From Setomelanomma holmii (lineage: Eukaryota > Ascomycota > Dothideomycetes > Pleosporales > Phaeosphaeriaceae), in NCBI GenBank assembly GCA_010015745.1, contig ML978233.1:98126-162125 (forward strand): 64,000 bases of DNA, given 5' to 3'. The translations under genes and the position numbers were made by a program. The stretch's first letter is position 1. Each line of letters opens with the position of its first letter. The notes under the pieces are model-generated. The model saw only the letters and a program-made list of their open reading frames with translations. It was not told the DNA's origin and made no database searches. This document shows positions 11,561 through 21,020 of the stretch, in pieces.

Positions 11561-11923
11561 AGGTTCATGGCGCGTTTCTAACTAATCCCCATTGGCATAT
11601 CAGCATCTTCAGCATGTGCCTTATGGCGAGAGCAAATTTGTTCCATAAGTATGGCAACCTCACCAATTGTGGTACTCACCATCGGGAAAAGACACACTTC
11701 GCAGAGCACGAATACACAAGACGTTGGCACACTTGAGCAAGTCTCGACTCGAGATCGGAGAAACCTCCCGATATGTCAAGGATGCTATCATTATCGACCC
11801 ATCTGCGAAAATCGATCTTTGAGCGTACAGACCTGTGCTGCTTAATTTATCAACAGAGTGACCTTTAGGATAGCTACAATTTTCAGTGCCAACTTCCAAC
11901 CCGTTCTCCAGGAACGTCCAAGC

Positions 11924-13473
11924 TCACATTACAGCACACCGACCATACTGTGGCGTCTTTTTCGCGTCGTCTTCCAATACACTCTCCGAATCACTTACAT
12001 CAAACTTCACTCTTTTCTTACGCCTTCCCTCAACATTTCCTCCAAAATCCTCACGTCTATGCCACGTTCCATGAGACTTTCCATCAAGCTCACCCATGGC
12101 TACCTTCGCAGCAGGAAACGCAATGCCGAATTTCCTGACCCTTTTTACAGTCTTTCCCACGGGGATTCTAGCATCTACCGTCTTGTTTCCTCGCATAGCA
12201 AGGTACTCTAGATTCATATCAACGCTCCTGCGACGCCGTCGGAGCGTCGACGTAATATCGTCGACGCGCTTCCTCTTCAGTGTCCTCGTGTGCGCAATAG
12301 CACCCTCATCCTCGGACACTTCAGATGAGGTAGGTCTATGGCGATACGAGGAATCCACCGCCCTCTTGCGCTTCTTTTTTAGAGTCTTGGATGTGGTGGT
12401 GGGGACGACTTGGTGGCGTCGAAGCGAAACGTCCTCGATCTCGGAGCCTGATGTCGAAGAGATGTAGTCGCAATATGTAGGACCGGAGATCCTCTTACGC
12501 TTTGTGACTAATTGCGGTGTAGAGATCTGTTTGGCCGACGTTTTGGGCCTCGCTGGGATGGTTTGCTCGTCAGAGTCTGATGAAGAAGAAATGTAATTGC
12601 GATATGTAGCATCTGCACATCTCATGCGCTTTCTCGCCGCTGTTCCCGTGGAGCCGGCTTTGATTGAGGTTTTGAGCGGTTTTGCCGTGTCGCTGCTTTC
12701 AGAATCAGAACCCGCAGCTAGACGAGGGTTCCCGGTTGGGTCTGTAGGGCACTTGCGCTTCTTCGTCGCCGTCCGTGCTGGTGTAGTGTCCTGGAATCTA
12801 GTACTTGATGCTGTGACCTCGCGGGAAGTCCTGCCTACATCCCGAGAGATACCCAGAGAGTCTTTCCTTCCGGTCCTTGGTGGTGGAGTTAAAAGCGATG
12901 GGTAACACGGATCGATTGTTTTGCTAGGTTTCCGGTTGAGTGCGTAGAACTTGGCTCACTCTCTTCGGAGCGTTCGACCTTTACAGTCATTTCCAACGTT
13001 TTGCTATCTTTATGGCTTGCCTTCAAAAATTCCAGGCTTTCCGTGCTGCTCAAGCTCGCTTTCCTAGAATCCCATGCAGCATTTGGGTGGCCTATGGGAT
13101 ACAGCTGGAAAGTCCGTAAGTAAGGGGACGAAACATGGCTTGACGGTGTTGTTGGAGGCTGGTACGTCAGCTGCGAAGACCGCCGCCGCTTGACGTGGAC
13201 ATCGACTTTCTTGCTACAAGACACCAAGCGCTGCGATTTCTCTGTATCTCCATCCGCACCGACATCATATACTGATTGCTTCTTCGAAAGACCGAGACAA
13301 CTGGGTCGCCTTGCAGCAGCAGGTAATGCAACACGAGGGAAAGCAATTGAAGACCTGCGCCTACCGCCCGACCGTTCAGGTCTGACAGCACTATGAGCGT
13401 ACATATGCTTTGCCTGCGCTTCGAGACTAATGTTACCGAGGTGGGCTAGACAGAATGGACATGACAGATCCAT
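11924..13473 (-). CDS. unknown nuclear-type protein: zinc-finger-like N-terminus and Ser/Lys repeats
   Basis: The 5' part (13473-12889) encodes 194 aa beginning MDLSCPFCLAHLGN with a C-x2-C-x14-H-x3-H pattern, so a C2H2-like finger at residues 5-27, followed by a basic, Ser-rich region. The 3' part (about 12950-11924) is open in another minus frame. I infer one gene with an intron near 12,860-12,955 (a GTGAGC donor is present) but could not fix the acceptor. The 3' part carries diverged repeats of about 43 aa, each with an aromatic/Ser box (TYRNYISSSSDSDE, TYCDYISSTSGSE, SYRHRPTSSEVSEDE) followed by a basic NLS-like box (TKRKR, KKKRKR, LKRKR). No family recognised. It could be two genes or carry a frameshift instead of an intron. 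Confidence 0.45.
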
Positions 13474-13539
13474 GCTGTGCTGCGTCGACTGAAGGAAACG
13501 TTGTTCCCACTCTTCGCGGATACTGGCATCGACTTCAAG

Positions 13540-15447
13540 CTATGGCGATGAGGGGATAGTACCAGGAGTAAGCGGCGGAAAGCCTGGGCTAACATTCTCC
13601 AGCCAAGCAGCACAATCAGCTATGCTGAGGCGCGAGGGGAGCTGTATGCTCGCTCGTCGATACAGCGCTTCAAGTTCATCTTGTTGCATGATCTCCTTAG
13701 CGGGGCTGTGGTCGTTGGCGTCTTCAACCTCGACTTCGACAATATTCCACACGGCATCATCGTCTCTCGTCCACGGCTCGTCTCCTTCCAATGGTGGCAA
13801 CAGCGAATCATTACCAATCATCTCAATACCCGCAATTTTGATTGCAACACTCATTGTACTTTTTGGGTCCGTCGGTGGCACAACGGGGATACTGCCACTC
13901 GGGTAGAGCAACGATAAATTGCGAGCGAAGGCACTCCACGCTTTCTGTTTGTCGTTGGCGAGCCATTTGGTGCGATAGAAGGAGAGCGTGGCAGCGAGGC
14001 CAGTCGTCTGAAGGTGATGCTCTACTGTTGCGAGGATTTCAACTAATGTTGTTGAGTTGCCCGGGGAAGGTGGTGGTGTCAAGGGTACGGCAGGAATCTT
14101 GACACGGACAAGAGTTTTGCGAAGGGGTTTCGGGGGCCCTGGTAAGCGTTTTTGTGCCACCTTTGTACCGTCTTTGAGTGTAACGACGTCTTCGCAATCG
14201 TCTGATTCTTCTGCGAGCTCACAATTGCCTTCTCGGACCCAGAAGTAGTAATGTGGTACGTCGCACCCAGGGAAGCTGATGAAGCGTAGATTAGCCAGTG
14301 TTCTCTCTTCCTTCTTCACCTCCTCTTTTTGTCCATAGTCCAAATATGCTGGCAGATAGCACACAGCGAGCGGTCTCCATTCACTCGCGTCAAGAACTTC
14401 CGCCAGCTTACGTATTGTGTTCTTCTCTCGCTGGATGTGGCGACGTTCACGGTCCACTTTCGAGTCGGTCGGCTTGACTCGCAAAAGTTGGCGATCCCCA
14501 AGGTACCATTTGTTATACACATCTAGTAGTCTTTTCGCCCCGTTGCAGGCAGGTAAGGAGAAATACATCTGGGCATTCCAGCCTTGAATTTGCGTTCGCG
14601 TAGTCCAGGCAGATGCTGGCTCAATGCGGGCCTTTCGCAAGACACCAATCAAACGACTCTGCCGTGCTGCATTGCGAGTTCTCGGCGACAATATAGGCAC
14701 GTAGTCTGGCTCAACGCTCGCCGGGTAGGTCGCACCCGGAAGGATTATTTTCTCCTTACTTTCGGTCGTGTGGACTTTGAGCGGCGTGTATGATATGCTG
14801 CGTGGCACACGAGGTATCCGAGCTGGCCATGTGCTCCCTCCAGGTGAGTATACTGGCGACAAAGGCAATGTTGGAGGCACTGGAGATGGCATAGTATTGA
14901 ACGGCCATTCGAAAAGACGTAGCTGGCAGTCTGGGACAATTGGACGTTCTTCCGCGCGAAGGGTGGTTTCAGTGGATGTGCTGTCCCATGACTCCTCACT
15001 CAAAGCCTGACCGCCCTGAAATTGATCAGCGTCAATGCCACCCCGTCCCTCGTCGTGCGTCATCTGCAGCCCATCCTCATCCGACGTGTCGTCGCTGACG
15101 CTTTCATCTGCGTCCCTCCTCTTCTGTCTCTCTAGGCGCCTCCTCATCTTTGCTACTGCTTCTTGCATTTTTCTGTTGTCTTCCAGCTTTTTCTCTTTCT
15201 CCAATTGCATTTGTTGCCTTTCACGCTCAGCAATGGCCTCGCGCTCTTTTCGCTTCTGATTTTCATCATCATTTGCCAGTGCCATCGCCATTTCGACTTT
15301 CTTCATGTCCTTCACATAAATCTTGCGCTCGATGCATTCAGCTTTGAGCTGCTTGTAGTCCCACTCGTCGAACTTGGTGTTGGTCTTGTCCTTGTCCTTG
15401 ACTCGGTGCGTCCCACCGCGCCGGTGGGCCGCTGCTTGTGGAGCCAT
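13540..15447 (-). CDS. unknown 635-aa protein with SAP-like start and coiled coil
   Basis: Single-exon frame of 635 aa from ATG 15447 to the stop at 13540. Residues 28-60 (WDYKQLKAECIERKIYVKD) resemble the helix-loop-helix of a SAP-type DNA-binding motif: Leu-Lys-x-x-Cys with a following basic helix. Residues 65-115 form a highly charged Glu/Lys/Arg coiled coil, then an acidic Ser-rich linker (DESVSDDTSDEDG). The central 250-450 region has a globular look with Trp and Tyr (WNAQMYFSLPACNGAKRLLDVYNKWYLGD; WRPLAVCYLPAYLDYG) and may be a domain specific to this fungal group. Pro-rich linkers flank it. No catalytic motif is recognised. It lies in the same direction as the repeat-containing gene 66 bp downstream, but there is no evidence that they are cotranscribed. 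Confidence 0.7.
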   Translation of the reverse strand: MAPQAAAHRRGGTHRVKDKDKTNTKFDEWDYKQLKAECIERKIYVKDMKKVEMAMALANDDENQKRKEREAIAERERQQMQLEKEKKLEDNRKMQEAVAKMRRRLERQKRRDADESVSDDTSDEDGLQMTHDEGRGGIDADQFQGGQALSEESWDSTSTETTLRAEERPIVPDCQLRLFEWPFNTMPSPVPPTLPLSPVYSPGGSTWPARIPRVPRSISYTPLKVHTTESKEKIILPGATYPASVEPDYVPILSPRTRNAARQSRLIGVLRKARIEPASAWTTRTQIQGWNAQMYFSLPACNGAKRLLDVYNKWYLGDRQLLRVKPTDSKVDRERRHIQREKNTIRKLAEVLDASEWRPLAVCYLPAYLDYGQKEEVKKEERTLANLRFISFPGCDVPHYYFWVREGNCELAEESDDCEDVVTLKDGTKVAQKRLPGPPKPLRKTLVRVKIPAVPLTPPPSPGNSTTLVEILATVEHHLQTTGLAATLSFYRTKWLANDKQKAWSAFARNLSLLYPSGSIPVVPPTDPKSTMSVAIKIAGIEMIGNDSLLPPLEGDEPWTRDDDAVWNIVEVEVEDANDHSPAKEIMQQDELEALYRRASIQLPSRLSIADCAAWLENVSPGFPPLTPGTIPSSP

Positions 15448-15864
15448 GTTATGTCGCTTGTAACCTAGGTGGAGATCGCGAGGTAGTCAGCACAAGATGC
15501 TGCGGTCCAGTAATGTAGTCTAAAGTTAAATGTTTACCCTTTGGGTCAAGGTCCAGAATCAGTAAAACCTTGAGAACTGGATGGTTGCTATCAACCTCGA
15601 CCCTGAGATTTGTCAACTTTGACGTCGCGGTATATTGATCAACGGCCAAGACATTGTCTTTGTTGGCACATGCCGTGAAAGACAAATCGAGAATGGTCTC
15701 TTAAGCTGAGTCGTTGTCTCATTGTTCACGAGGTCACCGGTTCGCGTAGTCACCAAAACATTGTGGGTGCTGGTATGAAACAAGCGTAATGCATTGCACT
15801 TCCGTGCTCAGGGTATCTCTCTACACGGCGTTAATGTTCTCCTTTCATGATGTCAAAGAGCTAC
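15448..15864. other. intergenic stretch
   Basis: 417 bp between the SAP-like gene and the glutaminyl cyclase gene, which point the same way. A 78-codon minus frame (15449-15685) has no recognisable motif. It probably contains the cyclase terminator and the next gene's promoter. Confidence 0.4.
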
Positions 15865-17070
15865 TTACAGTTCCGATTTCTCGTCTTCTTTCCGCCTCTC
15901 GGCTTTCAAATCCAAATGTCCCTCCAACTCCATCCACTCGGCTGTGAAAGCCATGACCAATCTTGCCCAGTCCTCCACGGTGTCCGTGTCTAAATGCTCT
16001 CCGTCATCTGACATTTCGTGCCACACTCTTGGAAATGGCGACGGTATAATGTGTAGTATCTCAACACCCCGGGCCATGAAAGGGACATGGTCATCCTGCA
16101 CGAATCCGCCCAGGAAGGCGTTGTCGCCCTTGTCGCCTTCTGGCAAGAATTTGGGCTCAGCGCGCGGCTTCTTGTTCTCGCGCTTGGCCATTCTTGCAGC
16201 ATGGTTGGGAGACGACTTCATCAGGCCCAGCTTGCGCAGCCTGTCCTCTACATGCGCCATGTGCTTGTATGCCCAATGCGTGGTCTTGAAGTATGAAGGT
16301 ACGCGCGGACTGGCGGAGCCCAAGAGATCGAGCAAGACGAAGAGTTCTATGGAATCGAGCGGTGTGCGGTAGGTAGAGGCGGCGGTATGGAAGGTTGTCT
16401 CCCAGTCTCCGGCCAGGGCTCTGTAGCGAATTAGCATGGCAAGCGGGAGAAGAGAGAAGCAATCGTACCGTGCACCATACAAGCTGTCGTCGTCCGTCCA
16501 GCTCTTGAAGGCTTCCTCGCCATCAAGGAATAGTATCTGCAGTCCCTTGTGCTCTGCATCGAAATCATCATCCCCCAAAGCAGCCCACTTCTTCGTCAGC
16601 GCTGCGTCGAGGCTGCGTGCAACGTGCATCATCATAGCGCATGGTGCCGCGCTATCGGTCGCTCCAATGAAGTCCTTGGGCGTGTACTTGCTGTCATAGT
16701 GGGCCACCAGCGCAAGCCTCGACACATCGCCCTCCAGGGCACCGGGTGGATCGCGTGTAGCAACCAGGTTTACAAAAGGAACATCTTCGCCGTTGCTGAC
16801 TGGCGTCTTGGAGGTCGAGTTGTGCAGTTCGATCCTCCATTCGGGCAATTGTGACTTGAAGAAGTCTACGAAATGCTGCCGCACAGCCGTATTGCCTTCT
16901 GTTCCCGAGACACGAGGACGCAGAATTGGGGCCAAAATCGAGCCTTGCTTGATGTCAAAGTCCTCGCCCGGCCCGGGAAGCTTCTTGAGCGTGTCGTCAC
17001 TGAGATCGTGGTAAGCGGACCCGAACGAGAGGAGCAAAACGAGCGACAGCAGCGCGGAAGCGAGCGACAT
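15865..17070 (-). CDS. secreted glutaminyl-peptide cyclotransferase (M28 fold)
   Basis: Two exons on the minus strand, 17070-16469 and 16420-15865, with a 48-nt intron whose length is a multiple of three and which has no stop, so naive translation reads through it. Splicing gives YGARALAGDWETTF, the family form. 385 aa. Signal peptide MSLASALLSLVLLLSFGSA. Zinc-site landmarks: ALVAHYDSKY, the metal Asp in IGATDSAAPCAMMMH, Glu in FLDGEEAFKSW, and His in VQDDHVPFMARGVEILHIIPSPFP. WHEMSDDGEHLD closes the active site. Family role: cyclises N-terminal Gln/Glu of proteins to pyroglutamate in the secretory pathway or outside the cell. In fungi many secreted hydrolases carry this modification. A GTAAGT overlaps the stop codon, so an extra 3' exon is possible but not needed. 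Confidence 0.87.
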   Translation of the reverse strand: MSLASALLSLVLLLSFGSAYHDLSDDTLKKLPGPGEDFDIKQGSILAPILRPRVSGTEGNTAVRQHFVDFFKSQLPEWRIELHNSTSKTPVSNGEDVPFVNLVATRDPPGALEGDVSRLALVAHYDSKYTPKDFIGATDSAAPCAMMMHVARSLDAALTKKWAALGDDDFDAEHKGLQILFLDGEEAFKSWTDDDSLYGARYDCFSLLPLAMLIRYRALAGDWETTFHTAASTYRTPLDSIELFVLLDLLGSASPRVPSYFKTTHWAYKHMAHVEDRLRKLGLMKSSPNHAARMAKRENKKPRAEPKFLPEGDKGDNAFLGGFVQDDHVPFMARGVEILHIIPSPFPRVWHEMSDDGEHLDTDTVEDWARLVMAFTAEWMELEGHLDLKAERRKEDEKSEL

Positions 17071-17667
17071 TGCGACAAGTCCTTCACATCAGGAATGCGG
17101 AAGCCAGAAGAGGATCACGACGGGAAGCGGGGAAGTACAAATCAAGGCCACATGCTGAGCTTGGTGGGCAAGGGAGGGCGTCGTGGCTAGTGAATCGTGG
17201 TCTCATCAATGTCCTGTTGCCGACCCGGGTAATCTTCCTCCTTGGCGGGTTCACAAGGTCGAGACATGGATCTGCACGTGACGACGCGTTGGAGCGTACA
17301 GATCATGCATACTACTCACCTTGAATGTAACATCTCTGCGGCTCTCTCGTCCTCCAAAGCTTTCTGCGTGATACAGTACACGTGCGATGCCCCTTTGTCA
17401 AGATTTGCTTGAAGCTTATATGTATCAATATCGTGCGCTCAACACATGCTCACTATGAATCACAGACCGCGAACTAGAAGTCTGATCCTACCTTCAATTT
17501 TTCAGTTTTTGTTATGAGCTTGTCAAATGCCAAAAATTGTAGTAACATTCACACTGCCATTCTGCACGGCTGCCAAGCCCTGGCTCAAGGATGGCAAGTT
17601 TAGCCGAACATCATTGGCAAAACGCGACCGCTCGTACATCCATATCACCAACAAACACCTAAGTGAC
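17071..17667. promoter_or_regulatory. divergent intergenic region
   Basis: 597 bp between the start of the glutaminyl cyclase gene (minus) and the start of the mitochondrial-protein gene (plus). It must hold both promoters. The upstream in-frame ATG at 17527 has a poor start context and would place 47 extra residues before an obvious presequence, so it was not used. Confidence 0.4.
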
Positions 17668-18964
17668 ATGCAACCACGATTACGTGCGTTCACGGCGGCC
17701 TTCAATGGAAGCGCTTCGTCAGTGAGTGCATCTCGACTCAACTTCTGGAATCGAGTCGCCCAATACGTCTGTCGAACCTGCCACCGGAAATTTTCGACTT
17801 CACGAGCTCAGTTGGCGCAGGAGCTAGGTGCTGCGAAAGATAGACGTACTTGAAAAGCTGTATACATAGTGAAGCCTGACTAATTTCCATGCAGGCTATC
17901 CTTCAAAGCTGCTAATATACGATGCCGGCGATGCTCGAACCACGTGGATCTCATTCTGGAAAGCAGTAGCTTTATTAGAGTGTGGAACCGCGCTTGTTTT
18001 CGCCGTTCCACCAGTCTGGAAGAACGAAAACCAACCAGATCCGAACTTGAGAAAAGCTCAAGCAATACTAAGTACGTATTCTCTTGAACATCTCCAATGT
18101 TTATGCTTCATACGATCACCAGCTGTATCAAGATTACCCCTTTCCTGATTGTTCCATACATTCTCTTCCTTCTTTATCAACTCTTTCCATCATTCACAGT
18201 TCTCATTGCTTGTCTTCACCGAGCTCAACTTGGATACGGATCACATGCTTTCGTTCCATTTCTAGATACATTGTCGTCATGAGCATTGTGCGACTTTCCA
18301 CGTCTATCTGGCCCCGTCGCTCTACATATGCCAACATGAATGGCGTCATCAACGGCAAGCTGCTAATGTGTTTTGAATAGTCGGCGTACTTAGCGCCATC
18401 CCAACATTGACACTTGCCTACCTGACTGCACCTTTCACGCACCGAGTCTATATGCAGATCCCGGAATATGCCCGCCGTAGTCGTCAAGATCTCATGAAAT
18501 TTGCCGGCACCTTGACTGCGAGATCAGTGGACACAGCCAATACCAAACTCGACTTTGTCACATTGCGCATCTTCCCATTTCGCAAACAGACTAGCGTATT
18601 TCTCCACGAACTACGCGCCCTACCGCCTCGTAAGATGCGCTTGGCGAATATTGAATTGCCGAAGAGTGATGCATGGGCACAAAGGCAGCGCGCAAAAGGC
18701 ATCTTCAGAAGGATGTACGATGTGATCAATGAGCCGAGGTTCAAGTTTTACATCAAAGAAGGAAGGACGTACACGCAGAAGTCAGGAGTACCGGGTGTGT
18801 GGGAAGCTGTCGCCAGTAGGATTCAACAGCAGACAATCACGGAACAGAAGGACGATGGATTGGGACACAGCGCTGTAAGGAAACCACTTGGTGGGAAAGC
18901 GCCCATCAGGCCAACAATCAGTAGAGACAGGATTAAGAGGCAGACTGCAAGGTCGGGAAGATGA
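17668..18964 (+). CDS. mitochondrial membrane protein, unknown function (TMEM223/TMEM70-like layout)
   Basis: Three exons, 17668-17845, 17895-18071 and 18381-18964 (introns 49 and 309 nt), in phase; 312 aa. The N-terminus MQPRLRAFTAAFNGSAS is Arg/Ser-rich without acids and runs to RKFSTSRAQ, a typical mitochondrial presequence and cleavage region. After KLLIYDAGDARTTWISFWK come two hydrophobic helices (AVALLECGTALVFAVPPVW; GVLSAIPTLTLAYLTAPF) and a long soluble C-terminal domain with conserved-looking FVTLRIFPFRKQTSVFLHEL. Two helices followed by a soluble tail recall TMEM70/TMEM223/TMEM186-type assembly factors of the inner membrane, but I cannot name the exact family. The 309-nt second intron is long for this window; I see no snoRNA boxes in it. 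Confidence 0.75.
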
Positions 18965-19106
18965 AATGTATCCCCACACATCAATTCATAACATAATGTG
19001 CTGACTACCTAGAAGCAGACAAGTACCAAACGAGGGTATTTACTTCTGCACCTTTCAAGTTGTATCACGACTCAGCCCCTCCTGCTACTTGTGGAGTGCC
19101 TATGCC

Positions 19107-21020
19107 TCACACCACAGGCTTGCCCTCCTCATGTTGCTTCTCTAGCACGGGCTTCTCCATATCACCTCCAGCAACATGCTCATCACTATCATGATAGACG
19201 CCCGCTCGGCGGAGCAAGTCTGTGAGACCAACTTCGGCGTGTACCTCCCTCCATCGTTCCTTCTCGCGTTCAGCAGTTCCGACGGATCCGAACAGAATGT
19301 CCATCTCCTCTAGCGAAAGACCCTTGGTTTCTGGGAAGAAGATCCAGATGAATGCCGCGCCCATGGTGGTCAGGACACCGAAGAAGATATAGGTGCCATA
19401 TTTCATGTGCGCAAGCATGTCAGGAGTGACCTGGCCTACGATGAAGTTGTTCATCCTAGCGACTTGTTAGCTGGGTCCGCGACGGAGCTGGGAAAGTTGA
19501 AGCTTACCAGTTGGACGATGCACCAAGCGCAATACCGTATGGACGATTCGACATAGGCCAGATCTCAGAAATGACAATCCATGCACAAGGACCCCAGGAG
19601 TAACCAAAGTGAATCACGAATAGCCAGACCATTACGACGGCGGCCCATCCAGCACCTTGATGGTTCGGCCAATCATCCGAGAAACTGGCAACGATGGCTG
19701 CAATGATGAAGTGGCTGAGCGCCATTCCAATAGCACCGACTACGAGCACAGGCTTACGACCCCAAGAATCGACATACATGACCGCAGGAACTATGGTTGT
19801 CAGATTTCGAATCACAAATGAGAGAACACGGGCGGCACTTACTCGTGGCGATAAACATGACAATGCCGACCACTCCCGTCGCCAACAGACTAACTGAGTT
19901 GGATGACAGGCCCAGGCCGTTGAAGATGGTGGGCGCATAGTACAGAATTGCGTTAATGCCAGTCCATTGCTGGAAGAACATGGTCAAAGTGGCAATAATG
20001 ACGCGCTTGAACATTCCACGGGTCGTGAACAAGCTCCCGATCGCCACAAATTGCAGCTTGGCAGTGGACGAAACGCTTATATCTTGCAAGTGCGGGAAAT
20101 TCTCAGCAAGCGACTTCTTTTCAAACAGACTCTGCGCCTTGATTTCAGCAAATTCGAGCTCAACAAGCTCGTGATCTTGCGGCAGCCCACGCAAGCGGGC
20201 CAGGACGCGTTGAGCGTCAGACTCTCTGTTGTGATGCACCAACCAACGCGGGCTGAAGGGCATGAACAACATACCCACACCGAGTAGAACAGCGGGAGCG
20301 AGTTGCAAGCACAAGGGCACAAGCCACGCTGCTTCTTTTTGGGAGGTTCCAGTGCCGCCGATGTAATTGGTGCCATAGTCGATCCAGAAGGAGATCATGA
20401 TGCCAAGTGTGATGGACAATTGCTGCAGGCCGACTAGGGCACCGCGAACCTCAGGAGGTGCGATTTCAGCGTTGTACATGGGTACGATCATACTGAGCGA
20501 ACCGACGCCCATACCCGTAATGAATCGTCCGCCGAGAATGGCATTGTGACCCGCGCTCGTGGACGCAGTGCATTGGATGATCACACCGATGATGAAGATG
20601 CCGACGTTGACGAGAATGGCGTATTTACGTGAAAGAATCTCCGCGAGAAACCCAGAGTACATCGTTCCGAGCCAGGCACCCAATTCGAGGATTGCAACGA
20701 GCCAGCCTTGTTTGGACGAGTCCCATTCCAGGGTTTCTTGGTTGGTAATGTAGTTGCCCATGTCTGTGTTGTAGGTTAGTACTGCGCGAAGGAAATGAGA
20801 TGGATTTGAACATACGTTGTTTGAAGGATGGCATGGTGAGGACACCGGAGAAGACACCCTGGTTGTAACCGTATAGTAGACCACCCAAGCAAGCGAAGCA
20901 CGCAATGCCAAAGACGCGGAGATTCTGGAGTAATGCCATGGGTCCAGCCTTTCCGGACAGAACTTTGCGGCGCGCCAAAGCGGCGGCCTCGAACTCGGAA
21001 GCTCCAGCGACAGGAGCCAT
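19107..21020 (-). CDS. MFS sugar transporter (sugar porter family)
   Basis: Four exons on the minus strand: 21020-20816, 20763-19843, 19790-19508 and 19455-19107, with introns of 52, 52 and 52 nt; 585 aa, phases exact. Twelve membrane helices are expected. Sugar-porter signatures seen: GGLLYGYNQGVFSGVL in TM1, LSRKYAIL after TM2, GRFITGMGVGSLSMIVPMYNAEIAPPEVRGALVGLQQL (TM4-5), PFSPRWLVHHNRESDA, QQWTGINAILYYAPTIF (TM7), WGRKPVL, and PETKGLSLEEMDILFG at the end. The cytosolic C-tail is long and acidic/basic mixed. Known role: proton-coupled or facilitated uptake of hexoses, pentoses or quinate at the plasma membrane. The substrate cannot be told from these motifs. The preferred ATG is 21020 (MAPVAGASEFE); an upstream in-frame TTG is unlikely. 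Confidence 0.92.

Noticed and set aside
18072..18380. Long 309-nt intron considered as a snoRNA host
   Set aside because: No C/D boxes with pairing ends, and no H/ACA two-hairpin layout with a terminal ACA, were found.
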